Shown here: in pieces, positions 7,017 through 15,692 of the stretch | Layout: every line of letters begins with the position of its first letter | How positions within the stretch are numbered: position 1 is the stretch's first letter | Origin: Colwellia sp. TT2012 | GTDB lineage: Bacteria; Pseudomonadota; Gammaproteobacteria; Enterobacterales; Alteromonadaceae | DNA: 64,000 nucleotides | Assembly: GCF_001440345.1 (NCBI RefSeq) | Contig: NZ_LJYX01000014.1 | Span: forward strand, 1 to 64,000 | Direction: 5' to 3' | Program-made: the position numbers and the translations under genes | The notes under the pieces: model-generated | The model's database searches: none | What the model was told of the DNA's origin: nothing | What the model saw: only the letters and a program-made list of their open reading frames with translations

Positions 7017-7304
7017 TTATTGTTTAACACCACAAGATTCAGTAAAAGCCACCCATTTTTTTGCAATGGATTCGCCTGAAGCTCCAGCTATAAATGAGTA
7101 ACCATGTCCACGTATTTCAGTTTTCACTAAATCGTGAATAGCTGAAACCTCATGAGTTTTATGTAACAACGCATACATTTCAGCAGCGAAAGCTAAATGC
7201 TTAGTTAAAATAGGTCGATCATTGGCATTACCATCATTAGCTAGTGCTTCTGACATTGCGCATACATATTCTGTTAATTTAACTAATGCTTCATCCATAC
7301 TCAT
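7017..7304 (-). CDS. Unknown helical cassette protein, 95 residues
   Basis: A small, mostly helical cytosolic protein (MSMDEALVKLTEYV...). No family recognised. The glycine-rich stretch HGYSFIAGASGESIAKKW near the C-terminus is the only loop-like segment. The stop is three bases from attC 6913-7013, the normal cassette layout. The start has no clear Shine-Dalgarno site, and Met-3 is an alternative. The upstream attC that should separate it from the next cassette is missing; only CATAACAGC at 7311 recalls it. Confidence 0.65.
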   Translation of the reverse strand: MSMDEALVKLTEYVCAMSEALANDGNANDRPILTKHLAFAAEMYALLHKTHEVSAIHDLVKTEIRGHGYSFIAGASGESIAKKWVAFTESCGVKQ

Positions 7305-7625
7305 TTACACATAACAGCTTAATAGAGAGAATAATTCCGTATTTAAACACGGACTTTTTCCATCTATCATGATATTTAATTCATACTAAAATACTCTCTT
7401 TCATATTTAATATCAAAGACTTTAATAAAATTTTAACTTTTTCATTATTGCGTGCATTACGGAAATATTCCGTCTATCAAAGACACATTTACAATCCCAG
7501 CCACACTGTATATAAACACAGTCGTTAAATATTTATTTTACTATGTCCGAATCTTCATTTTTAAATAGCATCGGTGAATTTATGATCACACGTAGATTTG
7601 CTAAAAGGACTATTTCATACCTTTC
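7305..7625. other. Intergenic, eroded cassette boundary
   Basis: AT-rich sequence between the last cassette gene and the IS66 remnant. Apart from a CATAACAGC trace at 7310-7318, no attC, gene or clear repeat is visible. Confidence 0.5.
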
Positions 7626-7647
7626 ATAAGCGTATGGGGATCGGCAC

Positions 7648-7998
7648 CTAGCCGCGCTCAACGTTCCATGGTAACAACGGTTCAAGGTTGTTTGGTTGCT
7701 CAGCAACATGCTGCAAGCATCTTGAGATATAGTCATGCACGACTTGGCCATTAGCCTTAGCCGTTTCAACGAGACTATAGAGAATAGCACTCGCATGAGC
7801 GCCATTGCATGTATTTGAAAAAAGTCATGCCTTGCGCGCGATCACAAACGGTTTTATTGCCCGCTCTGCTCGATTGTTATCAATCGAGAGTCTGCCATCT
7901 TCAAGGTAGCGTTGGAATTTATCGAACTGATTTAAACTGTAGCTTATTGCTTCGCCCAATTTGCTTTTAGGCGGGATTTTATCTTTGTGCTTTATCAG
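7648..7998 (-). pseudogene. tnpC: IS66 transposase TnpC, C-terminal remnant
   Basis: The minus-strand frame reads ..KSKLGEAISYSLNQ.., then DGRLSIDNNRAERAIKPFVI, the IS66 TnpC C-terminal signature around the last catalytic acidic residue. It continues to HVAEQPNNLEPLLPWNVERG and a stop at 7648-7650. A TGA replaces the Trp codon after the sequence ARKA. Everything upstream of about 110 codons is deleted and the frame is joined to tnpB. Confidence 0.85.
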
Positions 7999-8175
7999 TC
8001 AATACAATATTTGCAGTTTGTCTTTGGTATTATTACAAAAAACAAATAAAGCGCCCGTATAGGCATCACGGTTTAGATCATCTTCAACCAGTGCAGCGAG
8101 GCCATTTGTTGCTTTACGAAAATCAACAAAATCTCGATGAAGAAAAACCGCTGAAGGGTCAACAAATATCTTCAT
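7999..8175 (-). pseudogene. tnpB: IS66 accessory protein TnpB, truncated
   Basis: 58 residues starting MKIFVDPSAVFLHRDFVDFR, the conserved start of IS66 TnpB (Orf2), through ATNGLAALVEDD and TGALFVFCNNTKDKL, ending at TGA (7999-8001). TnpB is normally about 115 residues; the second half was lost in the deletion that joins it to tnpC. Its ATG overlaps the tnpA stop (TAATG). Confidence 0.85.
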
Positions 8176-8471
8176 TAAATAAGCTCGCGTAATAACTGGC
8201 TTAAGTAGGTAACTGGAGTTGATGCAGGTAAACTGACATTTGACTTGCCCACTGTGACGGTTATGACCGCTTGCTCTTCAACGAGTTCGATCTGTTGTGT
8301 TATTTTAGCGCGAACAAAGTTACCTGACGACAAGCTGAGTTTCGTTCTGAGGGCATAAAAGCTCTAAGTTGATAATTGCTGCTGTTGGCAATAATCAATA
8401 ATGGTTAAGCCGCTGGTTTGTTGATCTTCAATGATGGTTTTCAATTGTTCATGGTTACGCGAAAGTCTCAT
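8175..8471 (-). pseudogene. tnpA: IS66 accessory protein TnpA, with internal stop
   Basis: A 98-codon frame beginning MRLSRNHEQLKTIIEDQQTS with the IS66 TnpA pattern (GLTIIDYCQQQQLST then SFYALRTKL). A TAG codon stands where the family has an extra residue between LST and SFY, so the product would stop after 34 residues. Confidence 0.8.
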
Positions 8472-8811
8472 GCTTATCTCCTAAATTAAGTAGAGGAGAT
8501 AATGTATATGAGAAAAAACGCTATAGGCAGGTGCCGTTCGCTATACGCTTACAGTGTTTTGGGTAGTAATAATGATTTACCTCTAAATTTTTTCATTATC
8601 TTACATCAGCTTATTGTTTAAAAAATAGGCTCAAGGTTAATTTCGAGGGGATGGGCGAAAAACCCCTATAGCAATGGGATACAGCGGATCACGGTATCAT
8701 TTAAATAAACTTAAATGTACGTTAAACAGTTGATTAAACAACCAAAACACTTCAATAACTAGAAAATAGCTAGTTAAAACCCTGTTTGAAGTGCCCTACT
8801 ACTATTCTTGG

Positions 8812-8927
8812 TTATTCAGCTGCTTTGAAACTTAAAGTATTGTTTTTCCATTTTTGAGTGTAATGTCCACAAGCAGCACAAACTTTTGCTGCTTCTAAAA
8901 GAGTTTTCTACACATATTACAATGCAT
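8812..8927 (-). pseudogene. Small zinc-ribbon cassette gene, frameshifted
   Basis: The minus-strand frame starts MHCNMCRKLF, then needs one extra base in the T run near 8897 to continue LEAAKVCAACGHYTQKWKN to a TAA at 8812. The joined product, about 38 residues, has two CxxC pairs (CNMC and CAAC), a zinc ribbon. The 116-bp span is one base short of a whole reading frame. It lies just after the degenerate attC at 8945, so it was a cassette. Loss of one base or a sequencing error would explain it. Confidence 0.5.
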
Positions 8928-8944
8928 AATTCTCTCGCGAAAAC

Positions 8945-9037
8945 TAACCCCCTAATAAAGGGAAAAAAATTGTGGGCTAAAATGTTGAGGAACGAAACAG
9001 CAAACTGGTTGAGTCCCACTAACTATGGCTTATATGC
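8945..9037 (-). repeat. Degenerate attC site
   Basis: Plus-strand TAACCCCCTAATAAAGGG.. and the block GGCTAAAATGTTGAGGAACG match attC 11, but the R'' end is mutated (ATGGCTTATATGCC). The stop of the YggL-like gene falls in it at 9030-9032. Confidence 0.75.
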
Positions 9038-9362
9038 CATAGTTAGCATCGACAAGTTCACCAATATTAAACTCTGAAACGGTATTTTGGTCTTTCAACC
9101 AATTAGAGATGCTTGTTATGTCTGATTCAGTGACTGAACCATAGCGCTCATGGGAAGAAATAAAGCCGGCAAAGGAAGTCAGATCACCACCACCACCAAT
9201 ACACAAGTTTAGGGTGTTAACATAAACAAAAAAGTCATCCATTACTGTTGCTAATTCGGATTCATCCTTACAGGTTAAATTACAATCTAATTCAACCCCC
9301 ATTACAGTAAATTCATCCAAATAAAGCTTTTTTCTTAATCTACGAGATTTTTGAGAGTGCAT
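9030..9362 (-). CDS. YggL (DUF469) family protein, cassette-borne
   Basis: A 110-residue protein starting MHSQKSRRLRKKLYLDEFTVMG, which matches YggL-like proteins (SRRLRKKL-x3-EF). It continues with a MDDFFVYVNTLNL segment and GGGGDLTSFAGFI, comparable to the GSG-YLAWEGLI stretch of YggL, and ends SNWLKDQNTVSEFNIGELVDANYG. Family members bind the 50S ribosomal subunit. An AAGGAAA site precedes the ATG at 9362; the stop lies in the degenerate attC. It is unusual as integron cargo. A chromosomal yggL elsewhere is likely, so this would be a paralogue. Confidence 0.75.
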   Translation of the reverse strand: MHSQKSRRLRKKLYLDEFTVMGVELDCNLTCKDESELATVMDDFFVYVNTLNLCIGGGGDLTSFAGFISSHERYGSVTESDITSISNWLKDQNTVSEFNIGELVDANYGI

Positions 9363-9379
9363 AATTTTTCCTTGACATA

Positions 9380-9430
9380 TAACGCTTACATAAGCTGAAA
9401 ATTATAGTTAACTAAAATGTTTGAGGAATG
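9380..9430 (-). repeat. Half attC site (AAGCGTTA type)
   Basis: Plus-strand TAACGCTTACATAAGC.. to TTTGAGGAATG matches the first half of attC 2/5/14 and then breaks off. A second fragment with GCGGCCAACTGTTACGTGTCC lies at 9571-9591. The 140 bp between carry TTACACCACTTTCGTAGACA, possibly an insertion-sequence end, not identified. Confidence 0.7.
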
Positions 9431-9611
9431 ATCTTACACCACTTTCGTAGACACTTTACTAATTTTTTAAAATTAGATGTTAGGGGCGGAAAGTACCACC
9501 GAGCAGACATTAGCTAATAAGTATCCGACACAGTTTTGGATTAGATTTTGTATCGATAGCACGTTGTTAAGCGGCCAACTGTTACGTGTCCGTTTGAGCA
9601 ACTTAGAGTTT

Positions 9612-9870
9612 TTGGTTAGTCAAAATCTCATAGCTTGTTATTAAATTAAAAGGCTTATCTAGTTCTTTAATAAGGTCTATTTCTTTACGCAAAGCAAAAT
9701 CGATTTTATCATATTTTGCCTTTGATTTTAAAGCCAAAATACATGTAAAGATATTAATTCATCACTACTATTTAAAATATCTGTATAATTAGTTGATGAT
9801 AAACGCAATAGTATAGACGCTTTATAGTACTCCAGTCGCTCATTGTTTGCTAAATTAGATAATTCTGCTT
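9612..9870 (-). pseudogene. Broken cassette gene of unknown function
   Basis: Two minus-strand stretches join if one frameshift near 9740 is allowed. The upper reads ..ELSNLANNERLEYYKASILL ... NSSDELISLH, the lower ALKSKAKYDKIDFALRKEID ... TSYEILTNQKL and a stop at 9612. They look like the tail of a helical protein, family not recognised. No start is visible before the glutaredoxin gene. Confidence 0.45.
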
Positions 9871-9871
9871 C

Positions 9872-10102
9872 TTAATCTGCGGCATAGAGTTTCTTAAAAT
9901 TTTCTAGATTCCAGCCAATCATTACTTCATTACCAATTTTAAGGGCTGGTACAGAGCGAGCCCCTATAGCGTCAAGCTCTTTTCTACCGCGCTGCATTTT
10001 CGCATTTGTTAATCTGTATTTAATGCCATTATCATCCAAGTATTTTTGAGCTTCACGGCAATGGGGGCATTTATCTGAAATATATAAAACAACGCGTTTC
10101 AT
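9872..10102 (-). CDS. Glutaredoxin-like protein
   Basis: A 76-residue thioredoxin-fold protein. CPHC active site at about residues 13-16 (ISDKCPHC), the cis-proline in GARSVPALKIG, and a final helix NLENFKKLY. This is the NrdH/GrxC-like short glutaredoxin layout: reduction of disulfides or glutathione mixed disulfides in the cytosol. Start chosen at ATG 10102, with AAAGG upstream, rather than the GTG before it. It sits at the right edge of the array; no attC follows it directly, so whether it was a cassette is unclear. Confidence 0.85.
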   Translation of the reverse strand: MKRVVLYISDKCPHCREAQKYLDDNGIKYRLTNAKMQRGRKELDAIGARSVPALKIGNEVMIGWNLENFKKLYAAD

Positions 10103-10611
10103 CACTAACCTTTACATAACTGTTAAAGACTACTATTTTACTGAATTCTCAAACAAAAAAAAAGATGAATTAACTGAACTTTCGATTATATACAAAGAAA
10201 ATTAAGATACTCTAGTAAACCAATGCGGTCAAAGCATTTGAAGTAGTCGTTTTGGCTTTGATTTAATAGTTTCAGGTTAGAGCTGCCAACGGCAGCAATG
10301 AGCTTGCAACGACCGTTAGCTATAACGATGTTGTAACTTCCGCTAAGCGCACATATTGTCCTTACATTGTTATTGGTTAGTACCGCTTTTTACAGAACCC
10401 CAAGTAAAATCATCTTTGACATTCTGGCAGACGACTAACTAAAGATAAAAGGCGGTAATGTTATTGTTCGAATCAGAGTTGAGACTGAAAAGTGTTTAAA
10501 AGGGAATTTTTAACTCGAAGCCCCTCATGAAAAACAATACCCATATCGTATCACTAGTGACAATTTCTCTCATGCTACGACAAGAGATAAATGCTAAATT
10601 GTTAGAGTTAA
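10103..10611. other. Intergenic region, no gene seen
   Basis: About 500 bp between the divergently oriented glutaredoxin and lipoprotein genes. No attI, integrase fragment or repeat was recognised here, although by orientation the integrase should be near this position. Confidence 0.5.
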
Positions 10612-11171
10612 ATGCGAAATAGAATGATTAAAGTACCAGTATTAGCATGCCTTACTATGATAATCTCCGCCTGCACCAGTCTAATGGATGATGCTCAAGA
10701 TAAACCGATAACCAAACATGCTGGTTGGTTTTACGGTGAATGCTTGGTGATTAACATGCCAAACTTGCCTAAAGGTACGTTAGTGACATTAGTGGATGCG
10801 GAAGGCACGGGAAATAGGTTTCGCTCCGAGATAATTGCTCCCACTAAAAATCCCAATAAGTGTCTGCCTCTTCATGAGGAAACATCAGGTGGCAATCATT
10901 TTTACTTAATCTCTAAACCAGAAGAAGGTCAGTTTGATACTACCTTTACTTATGGAATAGCAGTAGTACTTGAAAAAATAGTCGTTCACTGTCGATATCT
11001 GCAATACTCGATTTGAATAATGATGGTCAAATTGATTCATTTTCTGTCTGCGCTGCGTCAGAAGGTATTAACTTTGATATATGGAGCTCTACTCCATACA
11101 AGAGTATAAACCTTTGGAATGGCTATTATTACTTGGGTTACGGTATTGAATCTGATTGCCCCGAGCGGTAA
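10612..11171 (+). pseudogene. Lipoprotein gene with frameshift in an A run
   Basis: The frame from ATG 10612 encodes a signal peptide with lipobox IISAC, then about 110 residues, and derails after AVVLEK. Adding one base in the A6 run at 10973-10978 continues the protein as NSRSLSISAILDLNNDGQID.. to ..YLGYGIESDCPER and TAA at 11169. The total of 560 bp is one base short of 187 codons. The NDG-rich segment suggests a calcium-loop-like or envelope protein, family unknown. Either a mutation, a slippery phase-variable tract or a sequencing error. Confidence 0.7.
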
Positions 11172-11276
11172 GGTTTATGTTAAATTCTCAGTTAACTCAA
11201 TAAAACTATCGATTACTATTAATACATAATCCAAGGGGATTTATGATTATCCATTTCTGCTAATCTTTGCTCCGAT

Positions 11277-11570
11277 CTACCGGCTAAATTGACCATGATT
11301 AAGATAATAAAGCACTTGCTTGATAACTTTATTATTTTTCATCATAAACGGATGTGTTACTGGTAAAGAGATATGATCTCTCATGCCATCAAGCTTGGTA
11401 TTTTCGACCGATACCTTGCCGTCATCTGGATTCGGCAGCATAGTAGAAAGAATCAAGTTGATGCTATAGACATTTTCAGCAGAGGGAATCACCGAAAAAT
11501 CAAAGTCTGTATTTTTTGCCCTACTGCTTCTTACTATTTTTAGTCTCTTTTGAAGTGCTTGTTGGTTCAT
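11277..11570 (-). pseudogene. C-terminal fragment of an alpha/beta-hydrolase (lipase-like)
   Basis: 97 codons. The second half, PNPDDGKVSVENTKLDGMRD, then HISLPVTHPFMMKNNKVI and QVLYYLNHGQF, matches the C-terminus of PGAP1/lipase-type hydrolases. There the Asp of the triad lies in DDGKVSVE and the His in VTHPFMM. The nucleophile elbow and the first two thirds are absent, so the protein cannot be active alone. The start MNQQAL lies only 50 bp from the trmK start on the other strand, so the front was replaced or deleted. Confidence 0.65.
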
Positions 11571-11619
11571 CGACTTCGCTATACAATAACGACATTTTAA
11601 CCGTCTAAAAGCTTTACTC

Positions 11620-12366
11620 TTGAAACACAGCCTAAAATTAAGTAACCGATTACAGAAAATTGAAAAAATGGTGACCTCACAGTACGACCATATTTGGGAT
11701 TGTTGCTGTGATCATGGTTTGCTTGGCAGCGCTTTATTGTCACGCCAAGCTGCCACTACTATTCATTTTGTTGATATTGTGCCTGAGCTAATGGCTGAAG
11801 TAGAAAATAAGCTGCAGCGTTTTTACTCAAATAAACACTCAAATTCATCTTCAAGTTGGCGAACTCATTGTCTCGATGTGACAAGACTTCCTTTAGCGTC
11901 ATTCCAAGGAAAACAGCTAATTATTATTGCCGGAGTTGGCGGTGACTTGATGATCAAGTTTATTGAGGCTATTTATCAAGCGCACAAAAACTTAACTATT
12001 GATTTTTTACTGTGCCCGGTTCATCACCAATATCCATTACGTAGCAAATTAATCGAATTAGATTTTAGTTTGAAAGACGAGAGGTTAGTGGAAGATAATC
12101 AACGTTTCTATGAAATATTATTGGTTTCATCGGCAAGTACAGCAGATAGAAAAGTAAGTCCGGTTGGTGATATAATTTGGCAGTCACAATTAACTACAGA
12201 CTTATCTTTACCCTCGGATGAACACTCAATAAAATACGCACTCACTCAAGCTGAAATAGCGGATAAATACTTAAAAAAAACCCTGAATCATTACCAACGT
12301 ATACAGCAAGGAAAGACTAACGACGTGCAACATATCATTGACGCTTATCGTGCTGTAGTTTTGTAA
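11620..12366 (+). CDS. trmK: tRNA (adenine(22)-N1)-methyltransferase
   Basis: A 248-residue class I SAM-dependent methyltransferase of the TrmK/COG2384 family that makes m1A22 in tRNA. The N-terminal LKLSNRLQKIEKMV and motif I IWDCCCDHGLLG (DxGxDHG-like, about residues 24-36) bind SAM, followed by HFVDIVPE and the family motif IIAGVGGDLM. A C-terminal helical tail (LTQAEIADKYLKKTLNHY) is present. The start is TTG (11620), since the first ATG would remove the conserved KLSNRL segment. It is the first clearly core-type gene right of the array. Confidence 0.85.
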   Translation: MKHSLKLSNRLQKIEKMVTSQYDHIWDCCCDHGLLGSALLSRQAATTIHFVDIVPELMAEVENKLQRFYSNKHSNSSSSWRTHCLDVTRLPLASFQGKQLIIIAGVGGDLMIKFIEAIYQAHKNLTIDFLLCPVHHQYPLRSKLIELDFSLKDERLVEDNQRFYEILLVSSASTADRKVSPVGDIIWQSQLTTDLSLPSDEHSIKYALTQAEIADKYLKKTLNHYQRIQQGKTNDVQHIIDAYRAVVL

Positions 12367-12479
12367 TTTTGTAATTTTGGTTCGGTCGTTTTTTATTGGA
12401 AACGTTACTACTGCTATTTCTTATATAACGCTAGGACATGTGTACTTAATAAAATGTTCATCGATATAACAGCAGGTTG

Positions 12480-12935
12480 TTAGCTGGAAGTTGCACACAA
12501 AAGTTCTATATGTTCCGTATAACCATGCTCACTATAATTACTTGCATAGGAATTCATAAAACCATGTAAGTATTTAACGATTTCACTTTTTACATGTTTT
12601 TTTGTTGAAAGGCTAGCTTGTAATTCTACAACATCAAAATGAGGTTCACTTGCAGGAAAAAACAAATTTATTTTAAAACGTGGTTCAATTTTGGTGAAAT
12701 TTCTTATTTGTGAACTGTAGTAGCAAAAAGCTTGGTTAATGAAATTATGATCCTTAATTTCAGACAGCCGCCAAACAACTGCAGCGCCAACACTAAAATC
12801 TATTAGAGTTACGGGAGGTTCAATTGACTCTATTACCTTTAATAAAATAGCAAGGTAGTTATCAAGTCCAACATTTTTAACAAAATATGAGTAGGCATCA
12901 CCTTCATTATTAAAGCTCATATTTTGAAAAAGCAT
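12480..12935 (-). CDS. Dienelactone-hydrolase-like protein
   Basis: 151 residues. PPVTLIDFSVGAAVVWRLSE has the nucleophile-elbow shape G-F-S-V-G-A with Asp for the first Gly. NQAFCYYSSQIRNFTKI and INLFFPASEPHFDV correspond to the CFYGSRI.. and acid/His loops of dienelactone hydrolases. It is shorter than the usual 200-240 residues but looks complete at both ends. An alpha/beta-hydrolase of unknown substrate. Its stop falls in GTTAGCTGG, and TATAACGC lies 57 bp downstream, so a short degenerate attC may follow it; that is weak. Confidence 0.6.
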   Translation of the reverse strand: MLFQNMSFNNEGDAYSYFVKNVGLDNYLAILLKVIESIEPPVTLIDFSVGAAVVWRLSEIKDHNFINQAFCYYSSQIRNFTKIEPRFKINLFFPASEPHFDVVELQASLSTKKHVKSEIVKYLHGFMNSYASNYSEHGYTEHIELLCATSS

Positions 12936-13026
12936 GTGCTACGAGTTAACAGTAACGTTTGAGCCTTTTGCTATTTATCATCGCGAGCCGCAAAAAACAA
13001 TACCGTTTAGATATTACCACTGAGAA

Positions 13027-13561
13027 ATGGTTAACCATAGTAGTTTAATTTCGGGATTTTCTCATGAAATTAGTGCACCCGCAGGCAATGCGCTTACGGC
13101 AATGACTGCTGCTGAAGATAAACTTATCGTCTTGAATGAAAAATTATCTAGCCGAAGTTAGCAAGGCGATGAAACGTTTATTAGGTTCGCATCAACTGTT
13201 CATTCAAAGTGAGAACTTAAACCTTGAAGCAAATAAAGAAATATTGTGGCAAATATTCTTTAATCTTATCGAAAATTCAATAATACATGGTTTTGAAAAT
13301 ATCAATGAAGGGACTATCCATATTAATATTGTTGCCGATGAGGATGAATTGATTATAAATTACCAAGATAGTGGTTGTGGCATTTAGTAGAAAAGTTCTC
13401 TAAAATATTTGAGCCCTTTTATACCTCAATACGAAGAAAAAAAGTTTAGGCTTAGGCCTTTGTATTATCAGTAATTTAATTAATCACAATCTTCAGGGGT
13501 GCATTAGGCTAATAGATCCCCCTATTGGGGTTAGGTTCGAAATTATTTTGCCTCATTATAT
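13027..13561 (+). pseudogene. Sensor histidine kinase remnant
   Basis: Fragments in shifting frames give the kinase core in order: H-box ISGFSHEISAPAGNALTAM (13054 on), a linker, N-box LIENSIIHGF (about 13267) and G1 box DSGCGI (13370), then KIFEPFYTSI and a degenerate G2 region LGLCIISNLINHN. Frameshifts near 13136 and 13385 and an in-frame stop after DSGCGI break it. No sensor domain or response regulator is left nearby. The gene is dead. Confidence 0.8.
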
Positions 13562-13612
13562 CGACCTTAGTAGTTGATTATTTTTCTAATAAATTACAGC
13601 TATTATTTGGCT

Positions 13613-15553
13613 CTAAGCTGCATTAATTTGTGGCGGCCAGCGGCATGTTCCTGTTTGTGCCATATGATTCATCCCCTGTTTAAAAATTTTGTCTCCGATA
13701 TAGTTAGAACGTTGCGGCCTACTAATTAGGTAACCTTGAATATGTTTCAAGCCTAAAGTTTTTAACAACTCTAGTTGCTCTTTATTTTCAATACCTTCAG
13801 CAACCAGTTTTAATTCAAGATTTAAAGCCATATCGACAATCGATTGTAATATTTTCTTGTATTTAATATTATGTGTCGCTTCGGCAATAAAGAGCTTATC
13901 AATTTTTAATACATCTACAGGTAAATGAGCTAAGACAGATAATGAACTAAAGCCAGTACCAAAATCATCGATTGCAATCATTACGCCATCGGCTCGCAGT
14001 TTCTCTAGCTCATTAATCAATTGATCTGATGCTTCAATAAAACAGCTTTCAGTAATTTCCAACATTAATGAATGTGCCGGCAAGCCCGCTTTAGCAAGAC
14101 TTCCTATAACCCAATTATACAAAGGTTTATGTTTAAGTTGAATAGGTGAAACGTTCACTGAAATTCGCACATTTTTCATTCCTGCGTTATACCAAGCAGC
14201 CATTTGGCGACAAGCTTCATCGAGGATCCAATCTCCTAAATCGAGTATTAGATTAGATTTTTCTGCAATGATAATAAATTCATCGGGTCCAATAGTGCCT
14301 TCAACGGGATGCTGCCAACGTACTAAAGCTTCAAAATAACTAATACCAAAATCATCAATGTCAATTATCGGCTGAAAGGTTAAGAAGAAATTAGATGAGT
14401 CTATCGCCTTACGCATTTCATCAAGCAAATAATGATAACGGCGTAATTTAGCGCCCATTTCAGCGGTGTAAATACGGAAAACACCACGACCTTCCGTTTT
14501 AGCACGATACATAGCAACATCGGCCATTTGTATTAAAGCGTAAGGGGTAGCGGCACTATCAGGATATATAGCAATACCGATACTGGCACTAATTTTGATG
14601 GTTTTATTGCCTAAAATAAAATCTCTTTCTAATTCTTGTAGTATATCCATTGCTACACTGATGGAGTGTTCAGGGTTCTCTAACTCTTTAATAAATAAAG
14701 TGAATTCATCACCACCTAAACGGGATAAGTTGTATTCAAGGGCATTACTATCTTGCTTAAAGCTGAGGTTTTTTCGTCGTACTACAGACCTTAATCGTTC
14801 AGCTACTTGGATTAACACCTCGTCGCCAAAGGAGTGACCGTAAGAGTCATTTACCGACTTAAAGCCATCAAGATCAATAAAGAGTAAACCACTTTTTGTT
14901 CCTGTTTCATTGGTTAGTGTTAACTGCTTTTTTATATGATCTAAAAAATGATATCGATCAACAAGCTTAGTTAGTTTGTCACAGAAACTATGTTGCTCTG
15001 CCTTAAGCTGATATTCATTGCTAATTTGTTGTAAAAAATCTAAAGAATGATTTAAAGCATTTAGATCCGCTGCGCTTTGATGGCCATCGCTAGTTAAATT
15101 ATAGCTTTTAATGATACGGTCAACTTTACGACAAAGCGGTGCAATTTCTTTACTGACTTTGTTTCGGTAATAATAGGCATTAATCACCACAGTGGTCAGT
15201 GCGATAATTAATAACGCAGCAAAAGGGATAGCCATATCAATGAATGAAGCTAATAAATGCTCTTCAAATGAGTGTATGTTAACTTGAGTTTGCTGTTGCC
15301 CTGAGATAATAAAAATTTCATCTCGATATAAATAGCCTTGCGGGTTTAACAGTACCGTTGTTATTAACTTATCAAAATTACTCAGGGTAACCAGTTCAGT
15401 TTTATCAACCGTTATAAAGCCCTTTTGATTCAATAAGCTAGCGCTATTTTTTGCCATTGATGCAAGTAATAAAACATAGGTTAATAATAAAAACACTGAC
15501 ATGAAAAGTGCATTTGACTTCCACGTACCTGTTTTAATCTGCGCCATTAGCAT
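13613..15553 (-). CDS. Membrane GGDEF-EAL cyclic-di-GMP protein
   Basis: 646 residues. Two membrane helices (about 13-32 and 105-127) enclose a periplasmic sensor loop of about 70 residues. Then comes a coiled linker, a GGDEF domain with an intact GGDEF motif (280-284) after DLDGFKSVND, and an EAL domain with EAL at 408-410. The catalytic set NVSPIQL, EITES, DDFGTG, KIDK and AEGIE is present. Both diguanylate cyclase and phosphodiesterase sites look usable, so the net effect on c-di-GMP cannot be read from sequence. Stands alone; signal unknown. Confidence 0.93.
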   Translation of the reverse strand: MLMAQIKTGTWKSNALFMSVFLLLTYVLLLASMAKNSASLLNQKGFITVDKTELVTLSNFDKLITTVLLNPQGYLYRDEIFIISGQQQTQVNIHSFEEHLLASFIDMAIPFAALLIIALTTVVINAYYYRNKVSKEIAPLCRKVDRIIKSYNLTSDGHQSAADLNALNHSLDFLQQISNEYQLKAEQHSFCDKLTKLVDRYHFLDHIKKQLTLTNETGTKSGLLFIDLDGFKSVNDSYGHSFGDEVLIQVAERLRSVVRRKNLSFKQDSNALEYNLSRLGGDEFTLFIKELENPEHSISVAMDILQELERDFILGNKTIKISASIGIAIYPDSAATPYALIQMADVAMYRAKTEGRGVFRIYTAEMGAKLRRYHYLLDEMRKAIDSSNFFLTFQPIIDIDDFGISYFEALVRWQHPVEGTIGPDEFIIIAEKSNLILDLGDWILDEACRQMAAWYNAGMKNVRISVNVSPIQLKHKPLYNWVIGSLAKAGLPAHSLMLEITESCFIEASDQLINELEKLRADGVMIAIDDFGTGFSSLSVLAHLPVDVLKIDKLFIAEATHNIKYKKILQSIVDMALNLELKLVAEGIENKEQLELLKTLGLKHIQGYLISRPQRSNYIGDKIFKQGMNHMAQTGTCRWPPQINAA

Positions 15554-15692
15554 CCCTCATAAAAAATACAATACATATTGTAACTATTAGTAACATTTAG
15601 CAACAATATAAGTAAAAAAAGATCTTTTTACTTTTGCTACAGCCATCCCATTATTTCAATTGCAGTGGTTATCTGATAAATTCGCCCAATTC

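Larger units (their letters stand above)
7626..8552 (-). mobile_element. Decayed IS66-family insertion sequence, internally deleted
   Basis: Imperfect terminal inverted repeats (ATAAGCGTATGGGGATCGGC at 7626 and GTAAGCGTATAGCGAACGGC reading back from 8552) enclose remnants of tnpA, tnpB and tnpC in IS66 order on the minus strand. A complete IS66 is about 2.5 kb; about 1.5 kb is missing, with the loss between the tnpB start and the tnpC tail. Nonsense codons interrupt tnpA and tnpC. The flanks 7618-7625 and 8553-8560 show no matching 8-bp target duplication, so there may have been later rearrangement. Confidence 0.85.
1..9430 (-). mobile_element. Integron cassette array without integrase (CALIN-like)
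   Basis: Fifteen repeats of about 93-101 bp recur at cassette spacing. On the minus strand each begins TAACAAG(C/A).. and ends ..GGGCGTTA or ..AAGCGTTA, with an inner pair of complementary arms (GTTGGC / GCCAAC type), which is the attC layout. Genes lie on the minus strand and end in or beside the attC start, so the attI side should be to the right. The right end instead holds an IS66 remnant, a degenerate attC (8945-9037), a half attC (9380-9430) and broken genes. No tyrosine recombinase gene is visible up to the core genes near 11.6 kb. The left end continues outside the window, but that is the distal side by orientation. Confidence 0.9.

Noticed and set aside
7533..7805. Minus-strand frame over the IS66 end
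   Set aside because: Wrong frame of the TnpC tail; the TnpC motifs are in the neighbouring frame.
8816..9019. Minus-strand frame of 67 codons
   Set aside because: It runs through the degenerate attC and competes with the better zinc-ribbon frame.
10103..10611. attI or integrase remnant
   Set aside because: No tyrosine recombinase motif or attI-like core was found in any frame.
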